Assembly: GCF_023195775.1 (NCBI RefSeq)
Contig: NZ_CP096205.1
Coordinates: 2,544,001 to 2,608,000, forward strand
DNA: 64,000 bases
DNA from: Flavobacterium azooxidireducens
GTDB taxonomy: Bacteria > Bacteroidota > Bacteroidia > Flavobacteriales > Flavobacteriaceae
Reading direction: 5' to 3'
The notes beneath the pieces were generated by a model. That model was not told the DNA's origin. It did not search any database and saw only the letters and a list, made by a program, of their open reading frames with translations. A program made the translations under genes and the position numbers. Positions 60,806 through 64,000 of this stretch are shown here, one piece after another; within the stretch, counting starts at the first letter, position 1, and each line of letters opens with the position of its first letter.

Positions 60806-61292
60806 ATATCTTTTTCAAGCCTTGGATAATTATCCGTATTGGTTGGAAGGCACTATCGAATCGTTGGGTTATGCATTGTCGTATGATGATAAAAATACGA
60901 CAGCTTTATGTTTATACGGACGAATTCATGCCGAACAATTGCAGGATTATGAAGGAGCTAAGAATTATTTTCAACAAGCAATTTCGATTGATATTCATGC
61001 TTTGGAAGTATATCCGCATTATATCGAAACAATGTTGTTGAATGAAGATTATGAAGAAGCTCGGAAGTTAATCGATTTTGCCTTAACCATTAAAGGAGTT
61101 AAGAAAGTTGAAATTAAATTAAAGTTTGTTTCTCTTTTAGAAAGACAATTAGTGTTTAAAAAAGCGTTAAAATTACTTAAAAAAGTAAAATTGGAATTAA
61201 TCACGTCTGACCATAATTACCAAATTGAGGAAACAGAAAAGCGATTAAAATCTAAATTGGAAACGAATTCCAAAAAGAAAAAGAGGAAGTAG
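60789..61292 (+). CDS. TPR-like protein of the rtcB-prfH operon
   Basis: A 167-residue helical protein with tetratricopeptide-like units (ALSYDDKNTTALCLYGRIHA, AKNYFQQAISIDIHALEVYP, NEDYEEARKLIDFALTI) and a very basic tail (KKKKRK). It overlaps prfH by 17 bp, so it is part of the operon. TPR proteins accompany rtcB-prfH in Bacteroidota; it may help recognise damaged ribosomes through its lysine-rich tail, but this is inferred. Confidence 0.75.
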   Translation: MKSVDKYLFQALDNYPYWLEGTIESLGYALSYDDKNTTALCLYGRIHAEQLQDYEGAKNYFQQAISIDIHALEVYPHYIETMLLNEDYEEARKLIDFALTIKGVKKVEIKLKFVSLLERQLVFKKALKLLKKVKLELITSDHNYQIEETEKRLKSKLETNSKKKKRK

Positions 61293-61294
61293 GA

Positions 61295-61328
61295 GAAAGG
61301 CACAGGGATGTGTCTTTCTTTTTTTTTT
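61295..61328 (+). terminator. Terminator of the rtcB-prfH operon
   Basis: GAAAG-G-CACA / TGTG-T-CTTTC stem with a GGGA loop and a run of ten T, immediately after the TPR gene. Confidence 0.85.
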
Positions 61329-61352
61329 AAAGTTTATGATGTTTTAATAAAA

Positions 61353-64000
61353 CTATCTTTTCAATGAAAAATGCCCACGGTATTCTTTCCCGTTTTGTCT
61401 GGTTACAATAAACCAATAATCGCTGGAAGGAAGATGATTGCCAAGAAAAGTTCCATCCCAACCTTCAGAATTAGCACCTATTTGTTTGATGAATTTTCCG
61501 TATCGGTCAAAAATTGTAACTGTCATATTTGGTTCAATTTCAGAAAATTTAATTTTCCATTTGTCATTATAACCATCACCATTTGGAGTGAAAAATAGTG
61601 GATACATCAATAAATAAACTTTTTGATCAACAGCACCACAATCATTTTTGTCTCGAACATAAATAGTGTAATCACCACTTGGTAAATTGGTAAATAGATT
61701 AGAATCTTGAAAATTTATATTATCCAAAGAATATTCATAGTTACCAAGTCCAGTTACATCAATTTGAATAATGTTTTCACTAGTTGTCCAATCTTTGGTT
61801 TCAATATTAGTAATTGTAGCAGGATTTGATAAAACTACTGTGAAGTTTTTTGTAGAAGTGCAAATCAAAGGGCCATGTATTTCGCTAACTGTAACATCAT
61901 AATTTCCGGGTTGAGAAACGATGATGGAAGGAGTTGTTTCACCTGTTGACCAATTGTAGTTATCAAAACCATTTCCGGCATTGATTGTAATTTCATTGCC
62001 ATCACAAATAGGCATGATGTCATTAATTTCGATTATGGGTTTGTTGTAAAGTGTTAAATCCAATTCTACAATTTGAAAACAGGTATTTGGAGAATCAATC
62101 CTGATATAGATAATTTTATTTCCGGTTAAAAGTTCAAAGTTGGTTGTATTTGCAATTTCGTCTGAAGTAATTTGATTTTCAGCACCATTTAGTGAATGAT
62201 AATAATGGAAAACATTTCCGTTAGAAGCAATTAATTCAGAGTTATAACTTGTTAAATCAATTATTTCAACACCATCATTTAAATCATCACAAATAGATTC
62301 AGTATAATCATTGGCATTTAAAGTATTGATTAAATTTATTGAAACGGCTAACCTAGTTGTACTCTCACAACCATTGAGCGTCTGTGTGGCAAAATAAGTG
62401 GTGTTGTCAATCAACAAAGTAGAATCAGGAAGTGGTGTTGTGCTTGTATTGCTTCCATACCAAAGAATGTCTGTGCCGTTTACACCTATTGTTTGTAAAG
62501 TGGCGTTTTCGGTAGAGCAAAAATTTTGGTTTGTTGAACCAGTTATTGGTGCGGTATTGTTGATGACGACCGCTATTTCTATTCTATCACTTTCACAGCT
62601 GTTGATTGTTTGAGAAGCATAATAGTTGGTTGCGTTTTGTAAAGGAGTATTGTTAGCTAAGATATTTCCATTTAATTGGCTGTCATACCAAGTGATATTT
62701 TGTCCAGTAATTAAAATGTCATTTAAAGTAGCATTTTCTTGGATGCAAAAGGTTTGTTGATTATTTCCTGAAGGAAGTGCTACCTGGCTAATAACAATAT
62801 TTTGAATTTGAGTGCTAGTATTTCCGTTTCCGTCATCATAGTTCCAAGTAATACTGTAATTTCCTGAATTTGAAAAATCTAGTGAAGAAGTTGTTGTAGC
62901 GATAATAGTTCCCGAGCAATTGTCATTTGCTGTAGGAAAGTTTGTAATTACGGTATTGCAATCACCGTTTATGACTGGTAAATTAGAAAGATTTGGTAAT
63001 GGAGCTAGAGTATCTCCAACAATAACATCAATGGTTATTGTATTATCACAATCTCCAGTACCAGTAATTTCACAACTATATTGACCGCTATGACTTGAAT
63101 TTACATTCGTTATGATTGGATTTTGTAACGTAGAGGTAAACCCATTTGGACCATTCCAAAGGTAATTAGTACCACCTGTTGCGTTAAGTTCGAGGTTGCT
63201 TCCAATACAAGTTGGAGTGTTGCTAGTTGCATTTGTAGTTGATTGACAGTCTCTAAATTTAGCTAAATATATGTCAAATAAATTATCTATATTTGGTTGA
63301 TGTGCTCCTGATGTAGCTATTCCAGAGTTACTGTAGGTCATACCAAACAAATAAATATCACTATTGAGGTCTAATTTAATCAATGCGGACTGTTCATTAC
63401 TATTGCCACCATAATATGTACCCCAAATTCTTTGTCCAAATGAATTTAACTTCATAATATAAGATTTACGAGTATTATTTGTTGTTGTTAAATATGCATC
63501 AGGTGTTGTTATACCATTATTTACTCTTGTATGACCTGAAAAATATACTTCATCACTATTATTTGTGTCTATTGATACTACAAGATCAAAAAAATAACTT
63601 CCCCAATTTTTTTGTTGTGTAGCAACATTGAAACTAACAATATAACCTCTTTCAAGATTTGAAAGAGTTGAGCCTGGTTCTAGCGATTCTGGATAGGTGT
63701 CAATAAATGTATCTGAAGATGCAATTCCAGTTGATGATGGTGTTCTTCCACCAAAATATAAATTATCATCTTTCAATTTGCAGGTAACCATATAGCTCTT
63801 ATCGCACAAATAGGTTCCCCAAACTCTTTGTCCAGACAATGTGAATTTTACAATCATATTACTGTTGTTCAATGGGTTTGTTGTTTGATAAGAATTTGGA
63901 GTAGCAATATTCTCATTACTTCTACTGTTGCCACAGACATACAAAAAACCATCATTTGAAACGAAAACACCTATGAAATAATCGCTAAGTGAACCACCAT
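61353..64000 (-). CDS. SBBP-repeat T9SS type B protein, 5' end outside the window
   Basis: At least 880 residues; the frame stays open to the right edge, so the N-terminus is missing (the TTG at 63944 is not a real start). The visible N-terminal part has SBBP seven-bladed-propeller repeats (TPNSYQTT, DAYLTTTN ... GQRIWGTYYGGNSNE). Then come Ig/PKD-like beta domains (NATGGTNYLWNGPNGFTS, NQTFC repeats with CES motifs) and a C-terminal gliding-motility type B sorting domain (PLFFTPNGDGYNDKWKIKF ... LPSSDYWFIVTRQNGKEYRG). A large secreted surface protein; ligand unknown. Confidence 0.88.
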   Translation of the reverse strand, partial: GGSLSDYFIGVFVSNDGFLYVCGNSRSNENIATPNSYQTTNPLNNSNMIVKFTLSGQRVWGTYLCDKSYMVTCKLKDDNLYFGGRTPSSTGIASSDTFIDTYPESLEPGSTLSNLERGYIVSFNVATQQKNWGSYFFDLVVSIDTNNSDEVYFSGHTRVNNGITTPDAYLTTTNNTRKSYIMKLNSFGQRIWGTYYGGNSNEQSALIKLDLNSDIYLFGMTYSNSGIATSGAHQPNIDNLFDIYLAKFRDCQSTTNATSNTPTCIGSNLELNATGGTNYLWNGPNGFTSTLQNPIITNVNSSHSGQYSCEITGTGDCDNTITIDVIVGDTLAPLPNLSNLPVINGDCNTVITNFPTANDNCSGTIIATTTSSLDFSNSGNYSITWNYDDGNGNTSTQIQNIVISQVALPSGNNQQTFCIQENATLNDILITGQNITWYDSQLNGNILANNTPLQNATNYYASQTINSCESDRIEIAVVINNTAPITGSTNQNFCSTENATLQTIGVNGTDILWYGSNTSTTPLPDSTLLIDNTTYFATQTLNGCESTTRLAVSINLINTLNANDYTESICDDLNDGVEIIDLTSYNSELIASNGNVFHYYHSLNGAENQITSDEIANTTNFELLTGNKIIYIRIDSPNTCFQIVELDLTLYNKPIIEINDIMPICDGNEITINAGNGFDNYNWSTGETTPSIIVSQPGNYDVTVSEIHGPLICTSTKNFTVVLSNPATITNIETKDWTTSENIIQIDVTGLGNYEYSLDNINFQDSNLFTNLPSGDYTIYVRDKNDCGAVDQKVYLLMYPLFFTPNGDGYNDKWKIKFSEIEPNMTVTIFDRYGKFIKQIGANSEGWDGTFLGNHLPSSDYWFIVTRQNGKEYRGHFSLKR

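Noticed and set aside
1..64000. tRNA, rRNA or known riboswitch
   Set aside because: I looked for cloverleaf-like and G/C-rich structured stretches in the intergenic regions and found none that I could support.

Overview
This window looks like a chromosome segment of a Flavobacteriaceae bacterium, probably Flavobacterium or a close relative. It is AT-rich, has TAnnTTTG-type -7 promoter elements, carries several secreted proteins with type IX secretion (T9SS) C-terminal sorting domains, and has a PorP/SprF homologue, a GLPGLI/PNGase F protein, a bacillithiol ligase (bshC) and flavobacterial dispersed repeats. No rRNA, tRNA or CRISPR array was seen.

Region by region. (1) 1-7.3 kb is a nitrogen-oxide / nitrosative-stress cluster: the 3' end of nosY, a group III truncated haemoglobin, a RIC/ScdA di-iron repair protein, a small lipoprotein, an Rrf2 regulator with three cysteines, a cysteine-rich FMN-barrel-like protein, a fasciclin lipoprotein, a polytopic membrane protein and a Crp/Fnr regulator. 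Four of its promoters, including that of the regulator, share a 14-bp palindrome exactly 22 bp upstream of an nAnnTTTG element. The divergent tolC promoter has the same geometry with a different half-site. (2) 7.37-13.8 kb is an RND efflux operon (tolC, adaptor, permease, PII-like protein, DUF2892 protein). (3) 14-24.2 kb, all on the minus strand, holds a leucine-rich-repeat T9SS protein, a GLPGLI-PNGase F fusion, a LytS/LytTR pair, a conserved exported protein, and a CHASE/PAS histidine kinase with a CheY-like receiver. (4) 24.9-37 kb is a surface-adhesin module: a TPR-LuxR regulator, a 1595-residue collagen-like/tail-fibre-like protein with 19 repeat modules, a type B T9SS protein, a PorP/SprF protein and an OmpA-family protein. 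The module lies between two copies of an unidentified ~130-bp direct repeat. (5) 37.5-48.7 kb is a defence island on the minus strand: hsdM, hsdS, a RelA/SpoT-type (p)ppGpp synthetase starting one base after hsdS, an unknown gene, dinD, a decayed HTH gene, hsdR and a Fic protein. The same 14-bp palindrome precedes hsdM and fic at about the same distance. (6) 48.9-50.7 kb has a 45-residue SMP-like protein, two unknown genes and a DUF1737 protein. (7) 50.8-56.7 kb contains mnmE (interrupted by dispersed-repeat insertions and a frameshift), an IS3-family element, ndk, a ParE-type toxin-antitoxin pair and bshC. (8) 56.8-64 kb has a T9SS FG-GAP-like protein, a ribosome-repair operon (rtcB, prfH, TPR protein) and the 3' part of a large SBBP-repeat T9SS protein that runs off the window.

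Three genes (mnmE, the HTH gene before hsdR, rtcB) are each broken by what looks like one missing base in a homopolymer. Sequencing or assembly error should be excluded before calling them pseudogenes. The most interesting systems are the candidate NO/N2O regulon with strict promoter geometry, the alarmone synthetase embedded in the type I restriction operon, and the repeat-flanked adhesin module.
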